A DNA stretch of 64,000 nt from Brumimicrobium salinarum. Its GTDB lineage: Bacteria > Bacteroidota > Bacteroidia > Flavobacteriales_D > Crocinitomicaceae. The notes below the pieces were generated by a model. The model was not told where the DNA came from and ran no database searches. It was given only the letters and a program-made list of their open reading frames with translations. The stretch is taken from contig NZ_PJNI01000008.1 of the NCBI RefSeq assembly GCF_002844555.1, positions 154,175-218,174 on the forward strand. The letters are read 5' to 3'. The position numbers were made by a program, and so were the translations under genes. This document shows positions 45,771-55,193 of the stretch, piece after piece (the stretch's first letter is position 1; each line of letters begins with the position of its first letter).

Positions 45771-46631
45771 TTAAGGTTTAAATACGTAGTTGGCTTGAGA
45801 TACAGCGTCTCTTAGGGACTCCAAGTTTAGATTTGTACGAATATTATTTTCAACAAACCAATCGATCATTTTTTCAGTAGGCATATTTCCTACTAAATCA
45901 TCTTTTGCCATTGGACATCCTCCGTATCCTTTAATAGCTCCATCAAACCTTCGACATCCTGCGTCGTATGCTGCTTTTAACTTTTCATGATAAGTTTCTG
46001 GTGTAGTATGCAGATGAACGCCTAACTCAACATCTTTAAGTTCTGGTGTTATTCCATTGAGTAAGCTCGTAATTAATCCTGGGGTAGAAACGCCTATTGT
46101 ATCTGAAAGAGAGAGAATCTCAATACCAAATTCAGAGGTTAATCTTTTTGACCATTTTAAAACTGTTTCACTATCCCATGGATCGCCATAAGGATTACCA
46201 AACCCCATTGACAAATATACGACTAGTTTTTTGTTCGAATTGATAGCAATATTTTGAATCCTGTCTAACCGATCCAAACTTCCTTCAATAGAGGTGTTGG
46301 TATTTCTTTGCTGAAAAGTTTCAGAAATTGAAAAGGGATATCCTATATAATTGATTTCTTCAAAGTTTGACGCATCAGTTGCACCCCGTTCATTAGCAAC
46401 TATGGCGAGTAATTTTGAGCGTGTTTTTGATAAATCTAACTTTTCCAAAACACTTGCTGTGTCTTTTAACTGCGGTATCGCTTTGGGAGAAACAAAACTA
46501 CCAAAGTCAATAGTGTCAAAACCTACTTTAAGTAAGGCATTGAGGTAATTTATTTTTGTAGTTGTAGGAATAAACTCTTTTATTCCTTGCATTGCATCAC
46601 GAGGACATTCAATAATTTTCAAATTTTCCAT
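45771..46631 (-). CDS. mvaB: Hydroxymethylglutaryl-CoA lyase
   Basis: A 286-residue TIM-barrel lyase of the HMGL-like family that cleaves HMG-CoA to acetyl-CoA and acetoacetate at the end of leucine degradation. The N-terminal ECPRDAMQG carries the catalytic Arg-Asp pair, GVHLHTTPET the metal-binding histidines, and GYGGCPMAKDD the mobile-loop cysteine. It is 20 bases downstream of pyrD and tightly coupled to the GIN gene. With IcmF it points to branched-chain amino-acid catabolism. Confidence 0.92.
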   Translation of the reverse strand: MENLKIIECPRDAMQGIKEFIPTTTKINYLNALLKVGFDTIDFGSFVSPKAIPQLKDTASVLEKLDLSKTRSKLLAIVANERGATDASNFEEINYIGYPFSISETFQQRNTNTSIEGSLDRLDRIQNIAINSNKKLVVYLSMGFGNPYGDPWDSETVLKWSKRLTSEFGIEILSLSDTIGVSTPGLITSLLNGITPELKDVELGVHLHTTPETYHEKLKAAYDAGCRRFDGAIKGYGGCPMAKDDLVGNMPTEKMIDWFVENNIRTNLNLESLRDAVSQANYVFKP

Positions 46632-46651
46632 TTTACTAATATAATAAAACC

Positions 46652-47674
46652 TTACAACTTTAGAATTGCTTCATTTATTTCTTTAACTAATTTTGGACCT
46701 TCGTAAATAAATCCAGTATAAATTTGGAGAAGGGATGCACCAGCTCTTATTTTTTCGATTGCGTCTTCAGCTGAATGAATTCCTCCAACTCCTATTATTG
46801 GAATACTTCCTCCTGATTGCTTGTATAGATAACGTATAACTTCTGTAGAGCGAGTTTTTAAGGGTTTACCAGACACGCCACCTGCTCCAATTGATTCTAC
46901 ATTTTTGGTTTTTAGATTCGAACGATCAATTGTTGTATTAGTGGCTATTAATCCGTCAATTTTTGTTTCCTTGAAAATCTCAACAATATCATCTAACTGT
47001 TCATTTGTTAAATCTGGTGCAATTTTTAATAAAATAGGTCGCGAATTACTTTTTTTATTATTAGCTTCTTTGAGTGTATTTAATAAATTCTTCAAAGGTT
47101 CTTTGTCTTGTAAAGCTCTTAAATTTGGTGTGTTTGGTGAACTTACATTGACCACAAAATAATCTACGTAAGGGTGTAATGCTTCGAAACAAGCAATGTA
47201 GTCATCAACCGCTTTTTCATTAGGTGTTATTTTGTTTTTACCGATATTCCCACCAATTAATAGTTCGGTTTTTCTTTTTTTGAGTTGTTTGATAAGTGCT
47301 GGTAAGCCATCATTATTAAATCCCATTCGATTAATTATAGCTTCATCTTCTGTTAATCGAAATAATCGTTTTTTTGGATTACCTTCTTGTGGTATTGGTG
47401 TTACTGTACCTACTTCAATAAACCCAAAGCCACAATACGCAAGTTCATTAAAGAGGAGTCCATTTTTATCAAACCCTGCGGCCAAACCTACTGGGTTTTT
47501 GAATTTTAAGCCAAAAAGTTTTCGTTCTAACTTTTCGTCTTCCAACACATAGTTTTTTCTCCATATTTTTTTCATTCCTGGAATAGCCAGTGTAAACTTT
47601 ATTAATTTAAAAGTGAAATGATGTATTTTTTCAGGATCAAAAAGGAAAAAGAAACGTTTCAGCAGCGCATACAT
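46652..47674 (-). CDS. pyrD: Quinone-dependent dihydroorotate dehydrogenase (class 2)
   Basis: A 340-residue FMN enzyme starting at ATG 47674 (an upstream extension to 47728 overlaps the promoter and terminator). The N-terminal amphipathic segment ([19 protein letters not shown]) is the quinone-side membrane domain. [33 protein letters not shown] (catalytic Ser region) and [11 protein letters not shown] are typical. It oxidises dihydroorotate in pyrimidine synthesis and feeds electrons to the quinone pool. Confidence 0.95.
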   Translation of the reverse strand: MYALLKRFFFLFDPEKIHHFTFKLIKFTLAIPGMKKIWRKNYVLEDEKLERKLFGLKFKNPVGLAAGFDKNGLLFNELAYCGFGFIEVGTVTPIPQEGNPKKRLFRLTEDEAIINRMGFNNDGLPALIKQLKKRKTELLIGGNIGKNKITPNEKAVDDYIACFEALHPYVDYFVVNVSSPNTPNLRALQDKEPLKNLLNTLKEANNKKSNSRPILLKIAPDLTNEQLDDIVEIFKETKIDGLIATNTTIDRSNLKTKNVESIGAGGVSGKPLKTRSTEVIRYLYKQSGGSIPIIGVGGIHSAEDAIEKIRAGASLLQIYTGFIYEGPKLVKEINEAILKL

Positions 47675-47690
47675 ATTTAATAGTTTTGGA

Positions 47691-47698
47691 CAAAAATA
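47691..47698 (-). promoter_or_regulatory. -7 promoter element for the pyrD operon
   Basis: Minus-strand TATTTTTG matches TAnnTTTG, 17 bases before ATG 47674. Confidence 0.65.
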
Positions 47699-47707
47699 GA
47701 AATAAAA

Positions 47708-47731
47708 AAGGTGAGCCGTATAGCTCACCTT
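47708..47731 (-). terminator. Rho-independent terminator of the DUF6089 gene
   Basis: A 9-bp stem, AAGGTGAGC and GCTCACCTT, with a 6-nt loop is followed on the minus strand by TTTTTTATT. It lies just upstream of the pyrD promoter. Confidence 0.9.
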
Positions 47732-47750
47732 AAATATTGTTATGATAAAT

Positions 47751-48689
47751 TTAAAACTTGGTTCTACCTCTCCATTTTACTCGTCTACCTCTTTTTGGTT
47801 TTGGGTAGGTTATGTTTCTTGTTAACACTATATTTGCAAATAGATAAGCGTCTTTATCTTGGTCATTTCCACGTTGCATTCCCTCTGTAAACCAGGAATG
47901 ATTTTCTATAGCTGGATTGGCTGCATAAACAGCATCTTGTCCAACTTCACTTGCTAAGATAGCTGGATCATAGTACTCTGTGCTAACATCATCTATATAA
48001 TCTGTAAAAGTTTTATTGTAAGAAACTTCCATTCCAATTCTCCAAAATTCCCCGATAGCAATTTTAAATCCAATACCAAAAGGAATAGCTAAACTTAAAT
48101 TTCCATATTCATCTGCACCATTTGGTAAGCCTTGACCTTCCGTTTTTAAGGGTCTTAAATTAGTCCAGCTTCCATTAATTTTTGTTTGTGGATTATAATA
48201 AAAACCAGAAATACCTGTAAAAATATAAAGCATGTCAGCCTTTGTGCGCATTCCTTTTCCTAAACCATATCGTGCTCCTCTTTTTTCATTTGCAAGGATG
48301 ATAAACTCAATGCGTTGACTTAATTCTAGGATAGGGGAGCGAAAAGACAGATTTCTACTTCTTCTGATTATTTCATCCGTATTTGAGTCGGCTCCATTTA
48401 CAAGTGCAAAATACAATTGCGTGGATGTTGCCCATCTTGGATGAAATCTAAAACGATATCCTAATCCACCTCCAATACGCGTACTAGACCAATCTAAATC
48501 GACGATAGATTTTTGGGTACCTTCTCGATTTAAACCTCCTAAATCTCCTAAAAACTGAGATGGTCCAACGGCGAAAAAGATTTCATGTTTATTCATCGAC
48601 CAATTTTTTGAGGAGTTGAAATTGGATCTCATCTGACTAAACACTTGTCCTGAGGCTAGAAATAAAAGACAAATTATTAGATATCTCAT
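47751..48689 (-). CDS. DUF6089-family outer-membrane protein
   Basis: A 312-residue exported protein starting at ATG 48689 with a signal peptide ([13 protein letters not shown]). The region [20 protein letters not shown], the barrel-like strands ([14 protein letters not shown]) and the basic tail ([15 protein letters not shown]) match DUF6089 proteins of Bacteroidota. Function is unknown; a barrel in the outer membrane is likely. Promoter TATATTTG (minus) is at 48723-48730. Confidence 0.85.
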   Translation of the reverse strand: MRYLIICLLFLASGQVFSQMRSNFNSSKNWSMNKHEIFFAVGPSQFLGDLGGLNREGTQKSIVDLDWSSTRIGGGLGYRFRFHPRWATSTQLYFALVNGADSNTDEIIRRSRNLSFRSPILELSQRIEFIILANEKRGARYGLGKGMRTKADMLYIFTGISGFYYNPQTKINGSWTNLRPLKTEGQGLPNGADEYGNLSLAIPFGIGFKIAIGEFWRIGMEVSYNKTFTDYIDDVSTEYYDPAILASEVGQDAVYAANPAIENHSWFTEGMQRGNDQDKDAYLFANIVLTRNITYPKPKRGRRVKWRGRTKF

Positions 48690-48722
48690 ATATAAAAGTT
48701 GTATAGTACTGTAATTACGCTG

Positions 48723-48730
48723 CAAATATA
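48723..48730 (-). promoter_or_regulatory. -7 promoter element for the DUF6089 gene
   Basis: Minus-strand TATATTTG matches TAnnTTTG, 33 bases before ATG 48689. Confidence 0.6.
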
Positions 48731-48826
48731 AAAAAGTTGCCTATAAAAACAAGTCTTTACATGTTATTTTATTTTTTGTGAGTCTCGCAAATATTTGATT
48801 TTCAAAATACTTTAATTGTGTTTTGA

Positions 48827-50653
48827 TTAATTAATTTGCAATTCATTCAAATTAGCGTAAACCCCATTTTCTTTGCGTATTAATTCTTCATGTGTTCCTT
48901 TTTCCACTATTTTTCCGTGTTCAAGAACCAATATTGTATCTGCTTTTCGAATGGTTGATAATCTATGTGCAATAATAAAAGAAGTTCTGTTTTCCATTAA
49001 ATTATCTAAAGCTTCTTGAACAAGTCGTTCAGATTCTGCATCAAGCGCAGAAGTGGCCTCATCCAAAATAAGAATATTAGGGTCTTTTAAAATTGCTCTT
49101 GCAATGGCTATTCTTTGTTTTTGCCCTCCTGATAATTGAATACCTCGATCTCCAACTTCTGTTTCAAAACCTTCAGGAAATGAATCTATAAATGTTAATG
49201 CATTGGCTTTTTTAGCTGCAGCTTTAACTTCTTCATCTGTTGCATTTTGTTTACCGAACAATATATTTTCTCTAATGGTTCCGCTGAATAGAATTACTTC
49301 CTGTGGAACGAGTGCCATGTTTTCTCTCAAATGATTCAATTCGTAGGTCTCTACATTCTTTCCATCAATGGTGTACTTTCCTTCAGTGGGACTGTAAAAA
49401 CGTTGTATAAGAGAAGCTATGGTTGATTTTCCAGCACCCGATGAACCAACGAGTGCAATTTTATCCCCTTTATTTGCTGAAAAGGATAGTTGATTAAGTA
49501 CTTGCACATCTTTTCTTTGCGGATAGTGAAAAGAAACAGCATCAAAAACGACATTTCCTTTAATAGGTGATGTATCTGTGCCTTTGTGTAGTTGCTTCTC
49601 TGTATCGTTTGAAATAATGTCCATCAAATGTTCAGTAGCACCCACTGCCTTTTGCATATTTGCGTATAAATCAGGAAGTGATCCAATACTTGCACCCATA
49701 AAAACAGTAAACATTATAAACGAAAAGAAATCTCCCTTATCTAACGTTGCATCTGGTCCAACGGTCATATGTAATCCTTGCCAAATGATGAAAATAATGG
49801 CGCCAAAAAGGCACATAATAATAAAGGAGATGAACAGTCCTCTCCAATTACCACTTTTTATGTTTAACCGTCTAATCTCTTCAATTGATTTACGGTATTT
49901 TGAAATCATGAAAATTTCATTAGTAAAAGTTTTTACATTAGTAATTCCCATCAACCCCTCTTCAATAATTGTGTTAGAAGAAGCGGAGCTATCTTGAGCT
50001 TTTTTACTTAGCTTTCTTATAAATCGACCAAATACAACAGCGATTATTGCCATTACAGGTACAGTTGCTAACATGATTAGTGCAAGTCTCCACGAAACAA
50101 TTGTTATAAAGATTATAGAACCAATTATGATGATGATCTGTCGAAAAAACTCTGCTATTGTAGTTCTGAGTGTGTCTTGGATAAGTGTAATATCTGCTGC
50201 AATCCTACTTGTTAGTTCTCCTACTTTGTTTTTGTTAAAAAAGTCCATAGGCATGTATATTAACTTGTCATAAGCGTCTTTTCTAATATCTCTTAATGTG
50301 TTTTCAGTGACTTTGGTAAAGATGACTACTCTAAAGAATGAAAAAACACTTTGTAAAACTAGGAGTACCAGCAGAACTAAAGCAACTGTGTTAATATTAT
50401 TGAGGTCTAAGTTTTGTAAAAGTTGTTCATTACTTGGAGAAGCTGTGTCTTCGGGTAGATCACTTCCTAAAAGCTGACCCAGTAAATAAGGAAAGAATAG
50501 ACCTGCGGTAGAGGAGAGTACAAGGAATATCCATCCAACAAAAAAATAAAATCTATACGGCTTTAGGTAGCTAAATATTTTTTTTGCTTTTTGAACAGAC
50601 GCTTTAGATAGTTTGGTTTTTGTTTTGTTTTTTTTCTTTTTTGGTTTGAGCAT
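48827..50653 (-). CDS. MsbA-like ABC transporter (membrane and ATPase domains)
   Basis: A 608-residue half-transporter starting at ATG 50653 (a TTG two codons earlier is possible). A lysine-rich N-terminus precedes six membrane helices (about residues 30-330) and an ATPase domain with Walker A GSSGAGKST, signature LSGGQKQR, Walker B ILILDEATSALD and the H-loop AHRLST. It exports lipids or other hydrophobic compounds as a homodimer. A TAACTTTG -7 box lies at 50682-50689 on the minus strand. Confidence 0.93.
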   Translation of the reverse strand: MLKPKKKKNKTKTKLSKASVQKAKKIFSYLKPYRFYFFVGWIFLVLSSTAGLFFPYLLGQLLGSDLPEDTASPSNEQLLQNLDLNNINTVALVLLVLLVLQSVFSFFRVVIFTKVTENTLRDIRKDAYDKLIYMPMDFFNKNKVGELTSRIAADITLIQDTLRTTIAEFFRQIIIIIGSIIFITIVSWRLALIMLATVPVMAIIAVVFGRFIRKLSKKAQDSSASSNTIIEEGLMGITNVKTFTNEIFMISKYRKSIEEIRRLNIKSGNWRGLFISFIIMCLFGAIIFIIWQGLHMTVGPDATLDKGDFFSFIMFTVFMGASIGSLPDLYANMQKAVGATEHLMDIISNDTEKQLHKGTDTSPIKGNVVFDAVSFHYPQRKDVQVLNQLSFSANKGDKIALVGSSGAGKSTIASLIQRFYSPTEGKYTIDGKNVETYELNHLRENMALVPQEVILFSGTIRENILFGKQNATDEEVKAAAKKANALTFIDSFPEGFETEVGDRGIQLSGGQKQRIAIARAILKDPNILILDEATSALDAESERLVQEALDNLMENRTSFIIAHRLSTIRKADTILVLEHGKIVEKGTHEELIRKENGVYANLNELQIN

Positions 50654-50681
50654 TTTCAAAAGGAAATTGTTATTAATTGCG

Positions 50682-50689
50682 CAAAGTTA
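50682..50689 (-). promoter_or_regulatory. -7 promoter element for the ABC transporter gene
   Basis: Minus-strand TAACTTTG matches TAnnTTTG, 28 bases before ATG 50653. Confidence 0.6.
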
Positions 50690-50763
50690 ATGTAACAAGT
50701 GTGGATAACGATTAAAAAAAACAATATTTTTGCATTTGTGTTTTGATTAAAACAAAAAAGACT

Positions 50764-50771
50764 TACCTTTG
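50764..50771 (+). promoter_or_regulatory. Promoter of rpmH
   Basis: TACCTTTG matches TAnnTTTG, and TTTTG at 50741-50745 lies 18 bases upstream at the -33 position, giving both parts of the Bacteroidota promoter. Confidence 0.75.
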
Positions 50772-50817
50772 CCGTCTTGAATTAGCAAAAGAATTTTAAA
50801 TATAATAAAAACAGGTC

Positions 50818-50976
50818 ATGAAAAGAACGTTTCAACCATCGCAGCGTAAAAGAAGAAATAAACACGGTTTCCGTAGTCGTATGGCTACTAAGAATGGACG
50901 TAGAGTGCTAGCTGCTCGTCGTCGTAAAGGTCGAAAAAGACTAACAGTTTCAAGTAACAAACTTGCTAAACGCTAG
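50818..50976 (+). CDS. rpmH: 50S ribosomal protein L34
   Basis: A 52-residue, very basic protein starting [19 protein letters not shown], with [20 protein letters not shown] and a short tail. It is a complete bacterial L34, a component of the large subunit near the exit tunnel. It has a strong two-part promoter and an intrinsic terminator. The usual rnpA/dnaA neighbours are not beside it, a common situation in Bacteroidota. Confidence 0.97.
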   Translation: MKRTFQPSQRKRRNKHGFRSRMATKNGRRVLAARRRKGRKRLTVSSNKLAKR

Positions 50977-50999
50977 TTGTCTTTAGAACGCAAATAGTA

Positions 51000-51028
51000 G
51001 TCCATCTTACGCGGTGGGCTTTTTTTTT
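51000..51028 (+). terminator. Rho-independent terminator of rpmH
   Basis: GTCCATC and GGTGGGC form a 7-bp stem (two G-U pairs) with a short loop, followed by a run of nine T. Confidence 0.85.
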
Positions 51029-51160
51029 ATGTAGTTATTTAATCTTGATACTTAAATAGTAAGTTCTGATATGTAAAAAGACATCTTGTTTTTCTTATGT
51101 TTTAACTTGAAATTTACTTGAATTAAGATTACTTTAGCGGCGAATAAATATTGAAAAATA

Positions 51161-52372
51161 ATGAATTTACACGAATATCAAGGAAAATCGATTTTAAAGA
51201 GTTTTGGTGTAGCTATACAAGAGAGTGTTGTAATTGACGCTGTTGAAGATGCTGTGAGCAAAGCTAAGGAATTAACAGAACAAACAGGTACCGAATGGTA
51301 TGTGGTTAAAGCTCAAATCCATGCAGGAGGTCGTGGGAAAGGAGTTGTTGAAGAAACAGGATCTCACGGTGTTGTTTTAGCAAAAGGAATCGATAAAGTT
51401 GAAGAAGTTGTAAAAGGAATTCTTGGTGGACACCTGGAAACAGCTCAAACCAATGGAGTAGGAAAGAAGGTAAATAAAGTAATGATTGCTGAGGATGTTT
51501 ACTATCCAGGTGAAAGCGAGCCTTCGGAGATATATATGTCTGTTCTTATGGACAGAGATAAAGGTCGAAATGTAATCATGTATTCTACCGAAGGAGGTAT
51601 GGATATTGAAACAGTTGCTGAAAAAACACCAGAATTAATTTTTAAAGAAGAGATTGATCCACGTGTTGGCTTACAAGGCTTCCAAGCAAGAAAGATTGCG
51701 TTTAATCTTGGATTGAGCGGGAAAGCTTTTAAAGAAATGACCAAGTTTGTTTCTGCTTTGTACGCTTCTTATGAAGGTTGTGATGCATCAATGTTTGAGA
51801 TTAATCCAGTGTTGAAAACTTCAGATAATAAAGTAATTGCTGTTGATGCAAAAGTTACTTTAGATGATACTGCTTTATTTAGACACAAAGAATACGCCGA
51901 AATGCGTGATAAAACTGAAGAAGATCCGGCAGAGGTAGAAGCTGATGAAGCGGGATTAAACTTCGTGAAGTTAGACGGAAATGTTGGTTGTATGGTTAAT
52001 GGTGCTGGTTTAGCGATGGCAACCATGGATATTATTAAACAATCTGGTGGTAACCCAGCTAACTTCTTAGATGTTGGTGGGACTGCAGATGCCGCACGTG
52101 TAGAAAAAGCATTTGAAATTATCTTAAAAGATGATAATGTAAAAGCTATTTTGATAAATATCTTTGGAGGAATTGTTAGATGTGACCGTGTAGCACAAGG
52201 AATCGTTGATGCATATAAAAATATGGGCGGAATTCCTGTGCCACTTATTGTTCGTTTACAAGGAACAAATGCAGAAGAAGCAAAGACATTAATTGATGAA
52301 TCTGGACTTGATGTTCAGTCAGCTGTTTTATTACAAGAAGCGGCAGATAAAGTAAAATCAATTCTGTCTTAA
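51161..52372 (+). CDS. sucC: Succinyl-CoA synthetase beta subunit (ADP-forming)
   Basis: A 403-residue ATP-grasp protein of the TCA cycle. MNLHEYQGKSILKSFGV, the lysine/glycine loop AQIHAGGRGKGVV, FEINPV, GNVGCMVNGAGLAMATMD and the CoA-side LINIFGGIVRCD are all present. The alpha subunit (sucD) is not adjacent, so the two subunits are encoded separately. A near-consensus -7 box (TACTTTAG, 51130-51137) precedes the gene. Confidence 0.97.
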   Translation: MNLHEYQGKSILKSFGVAIQESVVIDAVEDAVSKAKELTEQTGTEWYVVKAQIHAGGRGKGVVEETGSHGVVLAKGIDKVEEVVKGILGGHLETAQTNGVGKKVNKVMIAEDVYYPGESEPSEIYMSVLMDRDKGRNVIMYSTEGGMDIETVAEKTPELIFKEEIDPRVGLQGFQARKIAFNLGLSGKAFKEMTKFVSALYASYEGCDASMFEINPVLKTSDNKVIAVDAKVTLDDTALFRHKEYAEMRDKTEEDPAEVEADEAGLNFVKLDGNVGCMVNGAGLAMATMDIIKQSGGNPANFLDVGGTADAARVEKAFEIILKDDNVKAILINIFGGIVRCDRVAQGIVDAYKNMGGIPVPLIVRLQGTNAEEAKTLIDESGLDVQSAVLLQEAADKVKSILS

Positions 52373-52394
52373 TAATTAGTGAAAAAGAAAGCTT

Positions 52395-52424
52395 AAAAGG
52401 GGACAATTTATGTTCCCTTTTTAT
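52395..52424 (+). terminator. Rho-independent terminator of sucC
   Basis: AAAAGGGGAC pairs with GTTCCCTTTT across an AATTTAT loop, and a T-rich stretch follows. Confidence 0.85.
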
Positions 52425-52502
52425 TTAAAAATAGAATACGCACAAAATATATCCCTTCTTTGTTATATATGTTAAGGTGTTATCAGCCAAAAAAAGAATA
52501 AG

Positions 52503-53282
52503 ATGATAAAATATAAATCACGAGAAGAAGTAGAGTTGCTAAGAGAAGCAGCACAAGTTGTAAGTCGAACTTTAGGTAAGGTTGCAGAAGCGATAGAGGT
52601 AGGAGTAACTACCTTAGAATTAGATGCAATTGCAGAAAGTTATATTAGGTCACAAAATGCCGAACCTGGATTTTTGGGGTTGTATGACTTTCCAAATACA
52701 TTATGTGTTTCAATAAACGATGAAGTTGTTCATGGTTATCCACGTAATGAACCTATTAAAGATGGAGATATTGTTTCTATAGATTGCGGAGCAATTTTAA
52801 ACGGATATTATGGGGATCACGCATATACTTTTGCCGTGGGTAATGTTTCAGAAGAAAAATTGAAATTACTGAAGGTTACACAAGAATGTTTAGAGATTGG
52901 AATTGCCCAAACAAAAGTAGGTAATCGATTAGGAGATATTGGATTTCATATTCAAAAACATGCTGAAGCACATGGATATGGAGTAGTGCGTGAGTTAGTT
53001 GGGCATGGAATAGGTAAAACAATGCATGAAGAGCCCCAGGTACCTAATTATGGTCGACGCGGTAGAGGGAAGAAGATTAAGGAAGGACTAACAATAGCAA
53101 TCGAGCCTATGATCAACTTAGGAACCAAAAAGATTAAATATTTGGAAGATAATTGGACGATTGCCACACTTGATGGAATGGCGAGCGCTCATTTTGAACA
53201 CGATGTTGCAGTAGTTGATGGTATGCCAGAAAAACTATCTACATTTGAATATGTTGAGAAAGCATTGGCCAAAAAAAAATAA
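52503..53282 (+). CDS. map: Type I methionine aminopeptidase
   Basis: A 259-residue enzyme that removes the N-terminal Met of new proteins. The five metal ligands are in SIDCGA, GDHAYTFAVG, GHGIGKTMHEEP (His), TIAIEPM (Glu) and FEHDVAVVDG (Glu). The length fits the bacterial single-domain form. It is followed after 41 bases by a small membrane protein gene. Confidence 0.95.
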   Translation: MIKYKSREEVELLREAAQVVSRTLGKVAEAIEVGVTTLELDAIAESYIRSQNAEPGFLGLYDFPNTLCVSINDEVVHGYPRNEPIKDGDIVSIDCGAILNGYYGDHAYTFAVGNVSEEKLKLLKVTQECLEIGIAQTKVGNRLGDIGFHIQKHAEAHGYGVVRELVGHGIGKTMHEEPQVPNYGRRGRGKKIKEGLTIAIEPMINLGTKKIKYLEDNWTIATLDGMASAHFEHDVAVVDGMPEKLSTFEYVEKALAKKK

Positions 53283-53323
53283 ATCATATTTAAATGATTA
53301 TGTTTTGAAAAACAGAAGCTGAA

Positions 53324-53917
53324 ATGGAGGCATTAAGAAAGGTAATTTTAATAGGGTGTTTAATTTACGGTATTTATGGACTAGTTAGTTGGTTTGAATT
53401 AGGATTCTTTATCCCACCATTTCCAATTAAACCAATTTTATTTACAGTTTTTTTAATTGCTTATATTCTTGTTTCTAGAGCAGATTTTTCACCTTTATTG
53501 CGTATATCTTTATTGATATGGATGACATCATTAATCTTTGTCGGACAATATTTTGTAGAATTATTCTTTGATTATAGAACCATAGATTTCTATTTGAATA
53601 ACATAGAACCTTTCGTGCTAATGGGATCTCTTGCAGCATTCATAGCCTTAGTTTATACAATGGTGAAAGAAATGAATTATCTACCTTATCAAACAATTAT
53701 TTTGGTTGGTCTGGCAGCACTTTTAATTCCATTAACCATATTGTTAAAAGATCAAATTGTATTTGATTATGGAATAATTACCTCTGCCTTCCTGTTTTTT
53801 ATATTTGATCGTATCAGGAAAGTTGAATCTACTTCAGAAATGCATCTTAAAGTATTGTACGTAATGTATGGTGTTGCTTCAATAACATTCATGGAACGAA
53901 TTACTTATATTTTTTAA
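53324..53917 (+). CDS. Integral membrane protein of unknown function
   Basis: A 197-residue protein with about six membrane segments and short polar loops; a central charged loop (FDRIRKVESTSEMHLK) is near residue 163. No family signature is recognised. It follows map closely, so co-transcription is possible. Confidence 0.72.
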   Translation: MEALRKVILIGCLIYGIYGLVSWFELGFFIPPFPIKPILFTVFLIAYILVSRADFSPLLRISLLIWMTSLIFVGQYFVELFFDYRTIDFYLNNIEPFVLMGSLAAFIALVYTMVKEMNYLPYQTIILVGLAALLIPLTILLKDQIVFDYGIITSAFLFFIFDRIRKVESTSEMHLKVLYVMYGVASITFMERITYIF

Positions 53918-53982
53918 AAAGAATATATCAAAAAATCTTATATTTTTTTCATGAAAAATGTTTGAATAGTCTAAAGTATTCG

Positions 53983-53990
53983 TACTTTTG
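53983..53990 (+). promoter_or_regulatory. Promoter of the tRNA-Ser gene
   Basis: TACTTTTG matches TAnnTTTG, and TTTG at 53961-53964 lies 18 bases upstream at the -33 position. Confidence 0.7.
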
Positions 53991-54049
53991 CAGTCCGCAT
54001 CTCAAGATGTGGTAAATAATCAAACGGATTATTTTTAGTTGAAATAAAC

Positions 54050-54136
54050 GGAGAGGTGGCTGAGTGGCTGAAAGCGGCACCCTGCTAAGGTGTTATACGG
54101 GCAACTGTATCGAGGGTTCGAATCCCTCTCTCTCCG
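54050..54136 (+). tRNA. tRNA-Ser (GCT)
   Basis: The acceptor GGAGAGG pairs with TCTCTCC (one G-U), the discriminator is G, the anticodon loop in CCTGCTAAGG gives GCT, a long variable arm follows and the T-arm is GAGGGTTCGAATCCCTC. CCA is not encoded. Confidence 0.95.
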
Positions 54137-54401
54137 CATGGAATTTGGAAGGTAGCAAACAAGTTTATCTAAAGATTAGTTTTTATGAAACTAGAATAGG
54201 GATGAGAACAGGTTCGAACCGTAACGAAGTGGAGCTCATGGAGCGCAGCGGAATAATCCCTCTCTTTTGTTTATAGAATGAAAGAAATTGAAAAGCTTCA
54301 ATTTTATTCTGTTACTATTTTTTTGAATACATTCTCAATGAGTAGGTTAAAAAAAATAAATTTTATTAAATTAAAATGCTTGTTTAGTTAAAAACTGTTT
54401 G
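54137..54401. other. Spacer between tRNA-Ser and tRNA-Pro
   Basis: No gene is seen. An 11-base direct repeat of the tRNA-Ser 3' region, AATCCCTCTCT, recurs at 54255-54265, with a GGTTCGAACC T-loop-like stretch at about 54212. This may be an old partial tRNA duplication or integration scar. Confidence 0.45.
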
Positions 54402-54409
54402 TATCTTTG
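54402..54409 (+). promoter_or_regulatory. Promoter of the tRNA-Pro gene
   Basis: TATCTTTG matches TAnnTTTG; TTG at 54380-54382 lies 19 bases upstream at -33. A leader of about 100 bases precedes the tRNA. Confidence 0.65.
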
Positions 54410-54515
54410 CAACCCGCAACGAAGGTCTTGTTTGATTTATTAAGCAGCCTACTTGCAAAATATTAATAACGATTAATATTAAAAATTAAATAAAATATAA
54501 CGAACACATACCGTT

Positions 54516-54590
54516 CGGGGTGTAGCGTAGCCCGGTCATCGCGCCTGCTTTGGGAGCAGGAGGTCGCAGGTTCGAATCCTGCCACCCCGA
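54516..54590 (+). tRNA. tRNA-Pro (TGG)
   Basis: The acceptor CGGGGTG pairs with CACCCCG, the anticodon stem-loop CCTGCTTTGGGAGCAGG gives TGG, and the T-arm is GCAGGTTCGAATCCTGC. CCA is not encoded. Confidence 0.95.
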
Positions 54591-54591
54591 C

Positions 54592-54621
54592 AAGGGGATG
54601 ATTCAATTCATCCCCTTTTTT
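54592..54621 (+). terminator. Terminator after tRNA-Pro
   Basis: AAGGGGATGA pairs with TCATCCCCTT across a short loop, followed by seven or more T. Confidence 0.9.
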
Positions 54622-54655
54622 TGATTAAAAGTGTGTTTTGCACTAGGTTATACTA

Positions 54656-54729
54656 GGGCTCGTAGCTCAGCTGGATAGAGCACCTCCCTTCTAAGGAGGC
54701 GGTCACAGGTTCGAATCCTGTCGGGCTCA
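54656..54729 (+). tRNA. tRNA-Arg (TCT)
   Basis: The acceptor GGGCTCG pairs with CGGGCTC (two G-U), the anticodon loop in CCTTCTAAGG gives TCT, and the T-arm is ACAGGTTCGAATCCTGT. CCA is not encoded. Confidence 0.94.
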
Positions 54730-54737
54730 CATAAAAT

Positions 54738-54765
54738 AAAAGCTTTCCTTAGGGAAAGCTTTTTT
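54738..54765 (+). terminator. Terminator after tRNA-Arg
   Basis: AAAAGCTTTCC pairs with GGGAAAGCTTTT around a TTA loop, with a T run after it. Confidence 0.9.
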
Positions 54766-55193
54766 CATTTTACAGAAGCCTATATCTTTTTGATAGGAGT
54801 GAGGCTAGTTATCGGATCAAGACTAATTGTTTGGATTGGGTGAATATTTTTACTGATCTTTTTTTTTCATGGAAAACCAATATAGATAATAGGTGACATC
54901 TATAAGGTATCAACGTACATTAAAATGTATTGAATAGAGTTTTACGAAACTTCATCACAACAAAATCGGAATTGTGTAAGTTCTCACCCCTTAGAATGAT
55001 ATTTTTTTATAAACACGTCATTTCTTCAATATTGATACAATGAATTCAACTTGAAAAGCATCATGGTTATAAAATATTCTTGAACTTTTTTCAACTTTTA
55101 GACTAAACCGTAATTCTATTGATTTGTATGCGGAATTAGTGAAGCCCCCATTAAAAAACCATACCAAAACAAGTTAATATTTAGCCTTTAATC
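54766..55193. other. Intergenic region after the tRNA genes
   Basis: About 430 AT-rich bases between the tRNA-Arg terminator and the SQR remnant. I see no gene, promoter or repeat that I can support. Confidence 0.5.

Noticed and set aside
54064..54276. 70-residue frame over the tRNA-Ser gene
   Set aside because: It overlaps a full tRNA and its sequence has no family features.
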